Source: Takakia lepidozioides
Lineage: Eukaryota > Streptophyta > Takakiopsida > Takakiales > Takakiaceae
Direction: 5' to 3'
NCBI GenBank assembly: GCA_030704615.1
Contig: CM060731.1
Coordinates: 51,770,001 to 51,834,000, forward strand
DNA: 64,000 nt
Below the pieces are notes generated by a model. That model did not search any database, had not been told where the DNA came from, and saw only the letters and a list, made by a program, of their open reading frames with translations. Each line of letters starts with the position of its first letter. The stretch's first letter is position 1. Of the stretch, positions 46,311 to 57,310 are shown piece by piece. The translations under genes and the position numbers were made by a program.

Positions 46311-46989
46311 GGCGCCTATATCCGAGGAGGGTCCTATGACCGTGGGATTAATCCAGGCAATTGTTGGCTGAATACAATGAAGACTACCATCAAATACCCG
46401 AAATGGGAAATAAGCCTACAACTGTGGCATCCATTCCACAACATTGTGCAATTAGAATTGTAAGTTTCACTATTACAATTACAAGGACGAGAGGCTGCCA
46501 TGGGAAGACCCTGCTCCCTCCCCAAATAACAATGAGAGTTGAGATCACATTCAAAAGAAGCCTGCGGTACATAGCGACACTGCAGGGATACACAGTAGTT
46601 CGAGATGGAAGAGCATATAATAGGAAAATAACACCTTCCCCCAACCCCGGCATGTCCTCTGACAAACGTTCGAGTGGACCGAGCTTACAAGTTTATGACA
46701 ACATGGTTTCCCCTCAAGAACAGGAGCACATGTAGACAGCTTCGAAAGATGCCGTGATGCATATGCTTTTAAAAGTTGCCACTGAGAGCTCACTGAGTAT
46801 AGTTGGAAGCATAATCGAGAGAGAAGGGATGCCATATCATTGCACCGCCCGACGATGTTGCAATTGAATTGAATTGAATTACAATGACAATGTTGCAAGT
46901 GCACATTACACAACATGGTTGTCCACATACCAGATTGCATACTCACAGTCCATATAAACTAGATTTCAGATTTCAGATTCCAGATTATA
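46311..46989. other. No gene recognised
   Basis: Mixed short frames on both strands without known domains; a run of GAATT direct repeats is at about 46864-46880. Confidence 0.3.
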
Positions 46990-47580
46990 CATTCACCACA
47001 TTCCAGATACACCAAGTGATAGTCTGTGTTGTATCCCGCTGCAATAGAGTATCGACCTCGTTGAAACTCATAGTGGCCTGGTGAATAAAGTTGTCACGCT
47101 TGGGATCACAAACCATCATCTTCAAAAATATGAAATACAAATGTTTGCAGGGTATGAATTTACCTCTTTTGCCCAAACTAGTTCAAAACATACCAACAAA
47201 ATCCTGACAGGTGCAATTGTGGAAATTGGAAATAATGATGTCGTACGCCCTGTCCTGCAGAGTAGATGTGGACGTGATCATTGTGTACACCCGACCATAC
47301 CCCGGATCGGGCACTTCCGTGGTACTTGCAACACGAGCTTGAAGCATTCTTGCGGACTCCACCTTGCTGAAATGTTCTGCAGTTGGAGGAAGCTGAACCA
47401 GCTTTCCATCCCGTTTTGTTGGCCACGAATGAGCATTTGCGGGAGGGACCCGAGAATTCGCGGAACTGGAAGCGCCACAACGCACATGGGGTTGCTTTGC
47501 AAGGGAGAAGCCGGCCTCCTCCAGCATTGCAATCTGTGTACAGATGGATTCTCATATGCCCATTCTTGAATTTCATTGCG
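46990..47580 (-). pseudogene. SWIM-type zinc-finger fragment
   Basis: On the minus strand an open segment (47527-47183) ends DIIISNFHNCTCQDFVG, and after an in-frame stop at about 47170 the next segment gives KFIPCKHLYFIFLKMM. CTC...CKH with the following hydrophobic helix is the CxCx(n)CxH pattern of SWIM zinc fingers, found in plant FAR1-like/MULE-derived and other proteins. No transposase core is seen, so its parent gene is unknown. Confidence 0.5.
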
Positions 47581-48605
47581 ATGATCATTGGCGATCATCG
47601 TATTTTCCTGTTGCCTGCAGTGACCATTTCCAACAGACAAAGCCTTTCCCCGGCAACGAAGTCAGTTTTTTTTTTTTTTTTTTCTCCAGTCAGTCTTATC
47701 CCTGCAAAGAAGTGATGATCGGCACCGATCATTACTTCCAGTGCTTCAAGATTTTGCAGACCAGCAACGAGGTCAGTTTTTTATTTTATTTTATTTATCG
47801 CAGTCAGTCTTATTCCTATGAAAAAGTGATGATCGGTACCGATCATCATTCACAGTGCTTCAAGATTTTGCAGACGGGCAACAAGGTCAGTTTGTTTTTT
47901 TTAATAAAATTTTTAAATTTTTTTTACCAATTAGTCTGCGAAAAAGTGATGATCGGCACCGATCATCACTTACAGTGCTTCAAGATTTTGCAGACCGGCA
48001 ACGAGGTTTTTTTTTTTTTTTTACCAGTCAGTCTTATTCCTGCGAAGAGTGATGATCGGCACCGATCATCACTTACAATGCTTCAAGATTTTGCAGACCG
48101 GCAACAAAGTTAGTTTTTTTATTTTCTTATTTTTTTCCCAGTTAGTCTTATTCCTGCAAAGAAGTGATGATCGGCACCGATCATCACTTACAGTGCTTCA
48201 AGATTTTGCAGAGTATTTTTCATTTCGGCCAGAAATGCGGTTCACATTGTTTTGCTTTCGTGTTCGAGTCCTGCATCTTTCCCCCATTGCAAAGTTAGTT
48301 GTACATCAAAACATGATCTTAGGGCTGGAAGGAAGTAATGATCGACACCGATCATCACTCAAACTGCTGTGTGCTTTTGCAACGAAATCTTCATTTCGTC
48401 CAGAAATGTGAATTGCATCGTTTTGCTTTCGTATTTCAATCCTATTTTTCCCCGATTGAAACTGAAATCTTCAAGAAAATATGATGATCGGCGGCGATCA
48501 TCACATTTAGACCTTCTTCAGGGTGATACTTGTGAGGTAGTAGAAAGCCCATCAGCAGTCACTCTCTGTAGGGAATGTGATGATCGCCGGCGATCATCAC
48601 ATTCT
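47575..48605. repeat. Second hairpin array: TGATGATCGG(N2)CCGATCATCA palindromes
   Basis: Nine palindromes at about 47578, 47714, 47827, 47947, 48047, 48164, 48335, 48480 and 48576, spaced 85-170 bp. In the middle copies the unit also contains CAGTGCTTCAAGATTTTGCAGACCGGCAA-like sequence, a T run of 7-20 and CCAGTCAGTCTTATTCCTGC. Arms keep pairing while bases change: the centre is GGTACC in one copy and GCCGGC in another. A plus-strand frame reads through several units but is explained by the repeat. Confidence 0.85.
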
Positions 48606-48619
48606 CATGTTTTGTGAAT

Positions 48620-48899
48620 TGACATGTTGGGAATTGCATTGGGTTTGCAAGTTCGCAGGTACACAAAATATGTGCTCATGGAGGGAAAACACTTGAGCGG
48701 TGTCCGTGATTATCTCGACATGTGGTCGGATCCTGCCAATGACCCAACCGTGTACGCAGCTGGGATTTTGAAGGACTGGAGTCCTGCCCATTTCAGGGAC
48801 TGCGGATGGTACCTGGACAGCCCTCCTGGCTCCAACGCTAGTGCTTGGTACCGTTGGAAAGCCCTCGATGAGGAGGGGTGCACCGGCTTGATCTCATGA
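48620..48899 (+). other. 91-codon open frame of unknown nature
   Basis: Trp/Tyr/Asp-rich sequence (AAGILKDWSPAHFRDCGWYL) with balanced composition, unlike most chance frames here. I recognise no family. Confidence 0.25.
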
Positions 48900-48924
48900 T
48901 TTTTGGACCCGCGGTGTGGGAGAT

Positions 48925-49077
48925 ATGGAATTTCAAGTACTTTTGGTCTTTGGAAATTCGGGAAAAATAGCAAAGTGGGCTTTCCTGGAGCAATGATTGG
49001 CCCTTCATGGGGGAGATTTGGAATTTCAAGTACGTTTGGTCGCTGGAAATTCGCAAAAACATAGCAAAGTGGATATA
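48925..49077 (+). repeat. Direct duplication of a GGAATTTCAAGTAC...ATAGCAAAGTGG unit
   Basis: Two copies of about 58 bp (48928-48980 and 49015-49075). A third, related stretch at 61462-61535 also shares CCTGGA...GATTGGCCCTTCAT. Confidence 0.7.
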
Positions 49078-49689
49078 TCAATATATGAAGCCTCGACAAA
49101 AGATTGGGCATCAACGACGAGGAGCGAGCACGAGGACGAGGAGTCGTGAGGACAAAGAGTGCAACAAAACGAGGAAGGGCTTAGTGCATGTTAGGGCTTA
49201 GTGCATGAGGCGGAGAGAGAAAAACGAATGCAAAGAGATTTGATCCCGCGATGCCACGGCGGGCAGATAGAGTCCTTACATACAAACATCCTAAACCTAT
49301 CCCCCCCAAAACCTAATAGCCCACCTAATAAACCAATAATTAAACGACACGTGTCCCAGGTATTTATTAAGACCCTATTGGTAGTTGTAAAAAATAAATA
49401 AAAAGCTTCTATATTTCACATCCTATATTAATTTAAATTTTGCAACAAGATTTAATGGCACCTTATTTATTTGTAATTTTTTTTAAATAAATTTTATCTA
49501 CCTAGAATATATTGTACCCTATGTTTTTTTGCATGTATCTCCGGAATATTTGGAAGTGGCCTCCCCGAGGGTCGTGATTGCAACTGAGAGAAAAAACGCA
49601 GAAAGATATGTTTTGGTCCATGTATAGCTTACAACACCGATGCAATACACGATTGTAGCAAACAAGCTTCTCTATACATGGAAACGATT

Positions 49690-49745
49690 TGGTCTTCACC
49701 CCTTCCTACATCACTTGTTCATAGGTCTCCAAAGCCTCAAGCTCA
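49690..49745 (-). pseudogene. Short PPR gene fragment
   Basis: The plus strand reads CTTCACCCCTTCCTACATCA and CATAGGTCTCCAAAGCCTC, matching the minus-strand PPR units at 54.4-55.1 kb (ALETYEQ on the coding strand). Confidence 0.7.
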
Positions 49746-50193
49746 CACTTGCTGTGCATGCCTTTGGACAAGACTCTATAGGACTTCGACGAATTAGGCA
49801 AATAATGGCGCTGCTAATGAAGGTACCTTCTTCAACATATTTCACCTTGTTTTCCCCTGCTATCAGAGTCGTCACTAAATTTTAATGTTGAATTCTGCAA
49901 GTTAGCTCGTTGGTGGATCTATGGTAGTTTTGGAGTGATTTTGACATGTTACTGCCAATGTGGTCGACAGGAAAGTATCAATAAATATATAACAGAGACT
50001 CGAGGATAAGCTCTAGGATGAATACGTTCCCGACCTCAGTCAATGGTGGAACAATCGAGGCAAAAGGTGAATGTCTGTTGGAAGCAGACGCAAGTCAGCA
50101 TAGGAACTAGTGTGATAAGTAGGGTTGGGGTGTTTGCTCAAGCAATTCTAGGCTGTCATTGTCAGCTGCTAGCAGCAAGGCGAGGATGTATGC

Positions 50194-50440
50194 ATGATTT
50201 GTGCAGGGGCATGGATAGCTGAAGGAACAGGGATAGATGTGTGGGTCCAGATTCATCCAAGAGGGCCGGATTTCAAGCTCCATATTACCTATGATTCCAT
50301 GTGGAAGGATAGGTACAAGAAACCTGCATGGGTAGATGGTCAACTGGAAGCCGCAGCAGCAGCAGCACAATTGATCAAATCAGGCACTGTTAATCAATGC
50401 ACCTTCTTCAACACATTTCACCCTGTTTTTCCCTCTTATC
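50194..50440 (+). pseudogene. Copy A of a repeated protein module (best preserved)
   Basis: Open frame with AWIAEGTGIDVWVQIHPRG, KLHITYDSMWKD and KKPAWVDGQLEAAAAAAQLI, then CTFFNTFHPVF. Closely similar modules are at 57115-57310 and 55500-55690 on the minus strand, the latter just upstream of the PPR pseudogene. Function unknown; it looks like the 5' exon of the PPR family gene copied together with PPR pieces. Confidence 0.55.
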
Positions 50441-50929
50441 AAATCGGCCGTAAGTATTGCACTGTTTAATAGGGTCCTTGATTCTAATAGCACCAGAACA
50501 AACTAGTATTACAACAATTCAGCCCATGTGTGGGCTTGCTTATTTTTTGCTTACTGGACCTTTTCAGGCATGGATTTTTGGACCTTGTGGCCTTTGAGGT
50601 GTCCATTGGGACATTGGTCTCATTTGGATTTTTGTAATATAATTTACACGGCATGTATTTCCCTGTACTTGTCTATTTTGAATGTCCTTGTGGTTGCTAG
50701 TATGCAAGAGGGGTCCATTCTGTTTTTATATCAGAATTTCACCATGTAATGAAGAGTTTAAATCATTTAATCTATTTTTATTTTGTATAGCATTATTAAA
50801 TTAAACAATAATACCATTTAAAATTTTCCAAGCTGCTATCCCCTGTTTTCAAAAATAAAATATAAATTTAAGAATTTAAAATTACAAATATAACTATTAA
50901 ATTATTTTCAGAGACATTCTTGATGACAC

Positions 50930-51315
50930 GTGGCATAAACCCTGCCATATATGCTAGTCATATATTATGTCTAAGTGCCACATGTCACATCTGAAGTGCA
51001 ACAGGTGTCGTGACGTGTCGCTTGCGCAGTGGTGCATGTGTTCATCTAAAGCCTCTCCATGTAGGCAACGCTCATCAGACAATGTAGTCATATAGTTAGT
51101 CGTATGTAAGTCATAGAGTTGTAACTACATCACTCTCTTATGCATGACTCTAGATGCCACGCACGCAGTCACGGCTATGACTTGCAAAATGCAGTCCTAA
51201 AGACTAGTCGCTATGACAGGGCTTTTTTCACTACAGAGTGATGTAGTCATGAATGCATATAGGACTGAAAAAATAGTCATATGTGCAGTCATAAAAACGC
51301 TCATCTGTTGTAGTG
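50930..51315. mobile_element. CACTA-like non-autonomous element end
   Basis: The right edge is AAAAACGCTCATCTGTTGTAGTG (51293-51315), which on the minus strand starts CACTACAACAGATGAGCG. The last 250 bp are full of TAGTCATA/TATGACTA words like CACTA subterminal repeats. The same end is at 58442. The left edge is not resolved. Confidence 0.5.
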
Positions 51316-52115
51316 AGGGACATCATATGCGGCAGCTCTTCGTCAAGATGCTGCCAATGGACCAAGGACCCTCCAATCAGCTGGCAGAGATCATCAACGC
51401 CGCTTCCAGGACTCATCTGAGTTTGACAGAGAAATAAACTGGAAGCATGTCAGCGGCAGACGTTCCACCAGGCTCAGCTTCGATCATTCCTAAACTACAT
51501 TAACTCATCCACTCACCTGCCTTCTTCCATTTCTCTGGTTGTTGACTGCCACTTGCAGGGCTCCCTCCGCTACCTCTCGTCTTCTCCCAATCCTCCCTCA
51601 ACGCTTCAGCAAATCGTACCGTCACAAGCAATCCGAGTTACCTCCTTCCCAGTCGGTCCAGACTACCCCTCCCTTGCTGGAATGCAAGGTTACCATCGGC
51701 TCCTTCTCGACCTCGTCGTTTCTCAACATCCTTTCAAATTTAGTCTCTCATGATAGATTCTCATTTCTGCATGTCTCTCTTTATAGATTTCTCTCTGCAA
51801 GGTTTTCATAAGCGTTGTCAGTTACTCTTAAGATCAGAGGTAGGGTTGTAGTAGGTCTGCTCGACATCCTCTTTACCAAATTTCGCCCTCCAATCGAGAG
51901 CTCACAACTCGTGGTCTCTGATTCAGTCATAGCTCGTTCCTAGGAGTTAGTCTAGGGCTATAGCTATAACTTTCATCCGGCAGGATGGTTCTCTCTCGAC
52001 ATTGATCTCTGGTGTGCATGCTTTATGGCCCCTCTGGGGTTTAATTTTTCCCCATTCAAATAAAGTTCAGGGCTTCACCCCTTTACCCCCAAAAAAAAAA
52101 AAAAAAAAAAAAAAA
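51316..52115 (+). mobile_element. Poly(A)-ended retrosequence
   Basis: AATAAA at 52059-52064, 27 bases before a 25-nt A run (52091-52115), indicates a reverse-transcribed, polyadenylated RNA of plus orientation. The body (51.3-52.05 kb) has no protein I recognise, so it may be a LINE 3' end or a processed non-coding copy. Confidence 0.45.
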
Positions 52116-53277
52116 CTTGAAATTCAATATCAAGTCCAAAAATTATGAAACTGCCTCAATGCACCCTTACTCGTCGAGGGCTTTCCAAGGGGAAGACAAT
52201 GTAGTAATTAGAGTACTAGCCAGTGGGACAAGGTTTCATGTTCACCGCGCAATATGAGATAAGTTTTGTACAACCAAGAAAAGTAGGATGTATGGTGAAC
52301 CTGAAACCATTGTAACCTTTAAAAGAGCTATGACCTTTGATCTTAAGGTAATTCACAGTTAATTCAGTTGGAAAAAAAGATGGTAGTAAAATTTCAATCA
52401 GGGCTTCCATCCCATGTTCCTTTAAAAAAACATTAAAAAAAAAAAAAGACTACTTGTGATTTTTGTATTCAATCGTCTCATTTGGGGTCACCTCTTTGTT
52501 TGTGTAAGCATGAAGCTTCTTCAATCTGAAAAATTCCACCTCTCTAGTTCATCAAGTTTGTCCACGGTGTACTCGATCATGTTGTGTTTTCTAATTTAGG
52601 TTTCATGACAATTTCCAAAGCCCTTTGGATTAGAGGATTGTTGACCTTCAAGTTCACAATACAAAGAAACAAGTTCAATGGAAACATTCAACTTCTAAAC
52701 AAACCTAGTTGGATATTTTTTGGCAATAGTCAAAAAATGAAAACTAGGTGTAAGTGGGTAGCTTTGTGAGTTCTAAGGCTATTCTTGGGCCCAATAATTG
52801 TGTCAAACAAGTTTTAAATGACTAAGATATGCCAACTAGACAATAAATAATTTAATATCATCATATCTCTTTTTTCAATAGATTGCATTGTGGTAGATGT
52901 GTTCATTACAATAATTTGAAATCTTGAAAATAGACGTTTATAATATACTAACTAATAAAATCTTTCATTATCGATAATGGGACCTACAAATGTTTAAAAA
53001 TAAGGGTTCTTGTAGCTACAAACAGAAAAACTTGTATTGATTAAATGTGCATGGTAACATAGGCATCGTAAGATGTAGAAGGTTAGATCGTGCGATAGAG
53101 AATTTTTTTAATCGTTGGATGTGTAAACATGTAACTGTTGGACTATAGCAATGGACTGCTGCAGTGGACCCGCATACACAAATGCTTTAAAGCAATCCAT
53201 CTGACGGCAATACGCTCTCTCACTGCTATTATCACTAACAAAAGGCTGCTTGAATCCAGTCTATCCGCTATCTCTTA
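52116..53277. other. AT-rich stretch without recognised gene
   Basis: No conserved frame; A runs at 52440. Confidence 0.35.
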
Positions 53278-53330
53278 GGTACCCCCGGGTACCCTTTCTC
53301 CTTTGGTTGCTGGGTGCCCCCCGGGCACCC
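53278..53330. repeat. Two GC-rich palindromes
   Basis: GGTACCCCCGGGTACC (53278-53293) and GGGTGCCCCCCGGGCACCC (53312-53330) lie 18 bp apart, directly before the GGGCTGTGAC minisatellite. Confidence 0.7.
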
Positions 53331-53369
53331 TCTAGTTTCATAGGGCCCACCCCCGAAAGGGGGCAGTAG

Positions 53370-53655
53370 CCAGGGGCTGTGACAGGCTGTGGCGGGCTGT
53401 GAGAGGATGTGCCCTGTGACCCTCTGACCTGTGATAGGCTGTGGCTGTGACCCCTGTGACCTGTGTAGGGCTGTGACAGGCTGTGAGGGGCTGTGCCCTA
53501 TGGCCTGTGGGGCTGTGACGGGCTGTGACAGGCTGTGGCCTTTGGGGCTGTGACCCCTGTGACCTGTGTAGGGCTGTGACAGGCTATGATGGGCTGTGAG
53601 GGGCTGTGACAGGCTGTGCCCTGTGGCCTGTGGGGCTGTGACAGGCTTGTTTTAT
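53370..53655 (-). repeat. GGGCTGTGACAGGCTGTG minisatellite
   Basis: Same family as 35140-35480 but inverted. The minus-strand PPR frame runs into it and is extended by about 50 Ser/His/Pro-rich codons. Confidence 0.8.
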
Positions 53656-53659
53656 GAAT

Positions 53660-55495
53660 TGTGCTGTTGCCGCTGTTGTCTCCAGTTGACCATCTACCCA
53701 CTTGTAGCCGCTGTGAGCTATTGAAGAAGGTGCCCCCTTCCCCCATCATTTGATCATAGGTCTCCATACCATGTCCCTGCTCTACATACCCTGCAAGCAT
53801 CGCGTTCCATGACACCACATCTCGTTCAACCATAGTGTTGAAAACTCCCTTCGCATCCTTAATGCACCCACATTTCGCATACATGTCCACCAGGGCAGTG
53901 TTCAGAATGACATCTGGTACAATTCCAGCTTTGATGATGTCACCATGGACCTCTTTCCCTTTTTCCAGAGGTCCCAGGCTTGCACACGCATTGCAAACAC
54001 AAACAAACGTGATGTGGTTGGGCTTCACCCCTTCGCACAACATTTGCTCATAGGTCTCCAAAGCATTCCTACCACACCCATGCTTGGTAAATCCTGCCAA
54101 CATTATATTCCACGTAATCAAAGATCATTGAGACTTTCTGTTGAAAACTTCGTGAGCATGCATGCATGATGCTCCTGCACTTAACATACATGTTTGCTCC
54201 TGCACCCACATTTTGCATACATGTCCACCAGGGTATTGTTCAAAATGACATTTGGTACAATTCCAGCCCTGATGATGTCGCCATGGACCTCTTTGCAAGC
54301 CCTTTTCCAGAGCTGCCATGGCTGTGTTCAGAATGACATTTGGTACAATTCCAGCTTTGATGATGTCACCATTCACCTCTTTGCCCTTTTCCAGGGCTGC
54401 CAAGCTTGCACAAGCATTGCGAGTGCACACAAACGTGATGTGGTCGGGCTTCACCCCTTCGCACATCATTTGCTCATACGTCTCCAAAGCCTCCATCCCG
54501 CGCCCCTGTTGTGCATTCACTGCGAGCATCGCACTCCACGACACCACATTTTGTTCAGCCATATTGTTGATCACTCCCTTTGCATCCTTGATGCTCCCAC
54601 ATTTGGCATACAAGTCCACCAGGGCAGTGTTCAGGATCACATCTGGTATGATTCCAGCTCTGACGATGTCGCCATGCATCTCTTTGCCCTTTTCCAGGGC
54701 TGCCAGGCTTGCACACGCACTGCAAACGCACACAAACGTGATGTGGTCGAGCTTCATCCCTTCACACATCATTTGCTCATACGTCTCCAAAGCCTCCATC
54801 CCGCGCCCCTGCTATGTATACCCTGCGAGCATCGCACTCCACGACACCACATTTCGTTCAGCCATATTGTTGAACACTCCCTTTGCATCCTCGATGCTCT
54901 CACATTTGGCATACATGTCCACCAGGGCAGTGTTCAGGATCACATCTGGTACGATTCCAGCTCTGACGATGTCACCATGCACCTCTTTGCCCTTTTCCAG
55001 GGCTGCCAGGCTTGCACACGCACTGCAAACGCACACAAATGTGATGTGGTCGGGCTTCACCCCTTCCCCCATCATTTGCTCATAGGTCTCCAAAGCATTC
55101 CTACCACACCCATGCTTGGTAAATCCTCCCAACATTATATTCCACGTGATCAAAGATCATTAAGGCATTCTGTTGAACACTTGGTGAGCATCCATGATGC
55201 TCCCGCACTTAACATACATGTTGACAAGGGTGTTGAGGAGAAAAACATTTGGCGTGAATCCACTTTGGATAATGTGAGTTTGCACCTGCTTTTCAGCTTC
55301 CAGGCCTTTCACCTTGATGCACTTATGCAAGAGACAGACATACGTATCTGAATCTGCTGAAATGCCTCCTTGGTTTAAAGTCTGTAGAGCCTTTGTCAGT
55401 CTGCTTGCCTCACAAAGCATCTTCACATGCCCATAAGTGCCAGAAGAGACATTATGGACTCCCTCTCTTGATCCGCTTCCAGAAGCTGTGGTCAC
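53660..55495 (-). pseudogene. PPR protein gene, decayed and internally duplicated
   Basis: Plant PPR proteins bind organelle RNA. From the 5' side: 55495-55160 (ADSDTYVCLLHKC... QTHIIQSGF... NTLVNMYVKCGSIMDAHQVF), stops TAA TGA, 55153-54812 (TWNIMLGGFTKHGCG, EALETYEQMM-type, LVDMYAKC, NVVSWSAMLAGY), a stop, 54799-54125 (two more units), a frameshift near 54290, a stop, then 54121-53660 repeating the TWNIML start. Units are 90% or more alike, so the duplications are recent. The same TGA precedes TWNIML in both copies (55150 and 54124 regions), so it pre-dates the duplication. No C-terminal E or DYW domain is seen. Confidence 0.85.
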
Positions 55496-55499
55496 GGTT

Positions 55500-55690
55500 C
55501 AGGTGCCTGGTTTTATCAACTGTGCCGCTGCAGCTGCTGCCTTCAGTTGACCATCTACCCATGCAGGTTTCTTGTGGCTATTGATCCACAGGGAATCATA
55601 GGTAATTTTGTGCTTGAAATCAGGCCCTCTTGGAAGAATCTGTACCGACTCTCTATCCCTGCTTCTTCAGCTATCCATGCGTCTGCACAA
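55500..55690 (-). pseudogene. Copy B of the repeated module, just upstream of the PPR pseudogene
   Basis: DNA matches copy C (57115-57310) and the reverse complement of copy A over most of its length (e.g. AGTTGACCATCTACCCATG, GGGAATCATAGGTAAT, CTATCCCTGCT). The frame is broken. Its position in front of the first PPR exon suggests it was part of the same transcript. Confidence 0.6.
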
Positions 55691-55749
55691 ATCATGCATT
55701 CATCCTTGCCTTGTTGCTAGCAGCTGACAATAACAGCCTAGACACCCAA

Positions 55750-56220
55750 CTCAGCTTATGACCCTAGTTCCTATGTTGAATTGCGTCGATACTCTCTGTA
55801 ATCTAACAGACATTCACCTTTTTTGCCTCGATTGTCTCACCGTTAATTGGGGTCACAAAAGTATCCATTCCACAACTTCTCCTCATCTCTGTTACATACT
55901 TTCTTGTTGTCACATTGGCAGTATCATGTCAAACTCGCTGCAAACTAGATTCACTCAACCAGCTAACTTGCAGAATTCAACATGGAAATTTAGGGCCGAT
56001 TCTGTGATTGGAAAGAGAACCCAGAGGGATGGAATGGAACCAGTAGCATGGGTGTCTCTCTGATGCATCAACAGACAGCGGTCAGACCAAGTTCTATGAC
56101 CCAAACCCAGAGTGAGCACAATGGCTTTGTAAGGCCAATGCCTACAGGGCATATTCAATACTACAATGAGGATACGCAAGCAGCAGATACCATGTGCAAA
56201 TAAAAAAACAACAAAGGTGG
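55750..56220. other. No gene recognised
   Basis: A stretch near 55830-55990 (TTAATTGGGGTCACAAAAGT, CCACAACTTCTCCTCATCTC) has a partner at 57430-57590, so the duplication around modules B and C extends about 300 bp upstream of them. Confidence 0.45.
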
Positions 56221-56227
56221 TGAAGGT

Positions 56228-57104
56228 GTGCAACCTGCCAAAGAGAGGGCGGAGTTGAGGAAAGATGAAGCAACTACAGACATTGGGAAATGCTCTGATG
56301 CGGGCAGAAGGGAAGACCCAGGCCCTGTCGGGGTTCAGCTGGAAGAAGAACAAGCTGCTGACAGCAACAACATGGAAGCAGAGTGGATACAAGTTGATTT
56401 TGACAAACCTGAGTCCATCAGACAAGGCATCAAAAGGCCCAAACAAAGAACACTGTGCAAAATCTGTAATAACATGAGACACAGTCGTCACACACTAACC
56501 CAACATGGGTCTTGGCAAACTTTCAGCAAAGCTGAAACAATCACAGAAGCAAAAAAAGGGGCAGGACCTCAAGGGAAGATGTATGGAGTACCTTTTGCAG
56601 TGATCAATGAGTATGTGGAAGGAGGAGAAGCTTACCCACTGCCAAGCACGGAGTACATGATGCAACCAACAGCACAAGTATCATGTCAGTTCACTCATAA
56701 TGAGTGGAGGCACTGGATGAGTTGGACGAGATATACCATATAAGTGATCACACTCCAATAAGACTACAACAACACCCCACATCAACATGTTGACACGAGG
56801 AAGTGCAAAGAAGGCCGAAATAGGGGATGGGATGCCTATTCTGCAGAAATCCAGCCAAGACATCAAGGATTTAGGGCAAAAACATGGATTTGGTGAAGAA
56901 AAATGCATTGGCATGGACAACATCTACAGCTCAGCAGGGTTTGAGCGCCAACCAGAGATAATCATGGGAGAGGGTGACAAAAGTGAGGAAGAAGCCAAAA
57001 CACAAAGCCTTGACGCATTCACTGAAGATTGGGCAGACAAACAGATAAGAGAAGACAGCTCGCAAGAAACGGATAAGAGGGAAAAACAGGGTGAAATGTG
57101 CTGA
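56228..57104 (+). other. Two adjacent open frames, hydrophilic, unknown
   Basis: 56228-56743 (171 codons) and 56787-57104 (105 codons), both Glu/Lys/Gln-rich with low hydrophobicity. The first has CKICNNMRHSRHTLTQH, a possible CxxC/HxxxH zinc pattern, and KMYGVPFAVINEY. They could be pieces of a LINE ORF1 or of a host gene. No family recognised. Confidence 0.3.
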
Positions 57105-57109
57105 AGGAG

Positions 57110-57310
57110 GTGCCTTCAGTAGAAGTGCCTGACCTTATCAATTGTGCCGCTGCTGCTGCCGCTTCCAGTTGACCATCTACCCATGTAGGTTTCTTGTAGC
57201 TATCCTTCCACAGGGAATCATAGGTAATGTGGAGCTTGAAATCCAGCCCTCTTGGATGAATCTGGACCCACACTCTATCCCTGCTCCTTCAGCTATCCAT
57301 GCCTCTGACA
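57110..57310 (-). pseudogene. Copy C of the repeated module
   Basis: Open frame MWVQIHPRGLDFKLHITYDS, then KKPTWVDGQLEAAAAAAQLI, nearly identical in protein to copy A at 50194-50440, here on the opposite strand. Confidence 0.6.

Noticed and set aside
47544-48113. 189-codon repeat protein on the plus strand
   Set aside because: It is translation of the hairpin array and its T runs (Phe-rich); units are conserved as palindromes, not as protein.
54194-55351. 385-codon plus-strand open frame, the longest in the window
   Set aside because: It is the reverse reading of the tandem PPR units; its repeats mirror the minus-strand PPR motifs exactly, and the minus frame has the family signature.
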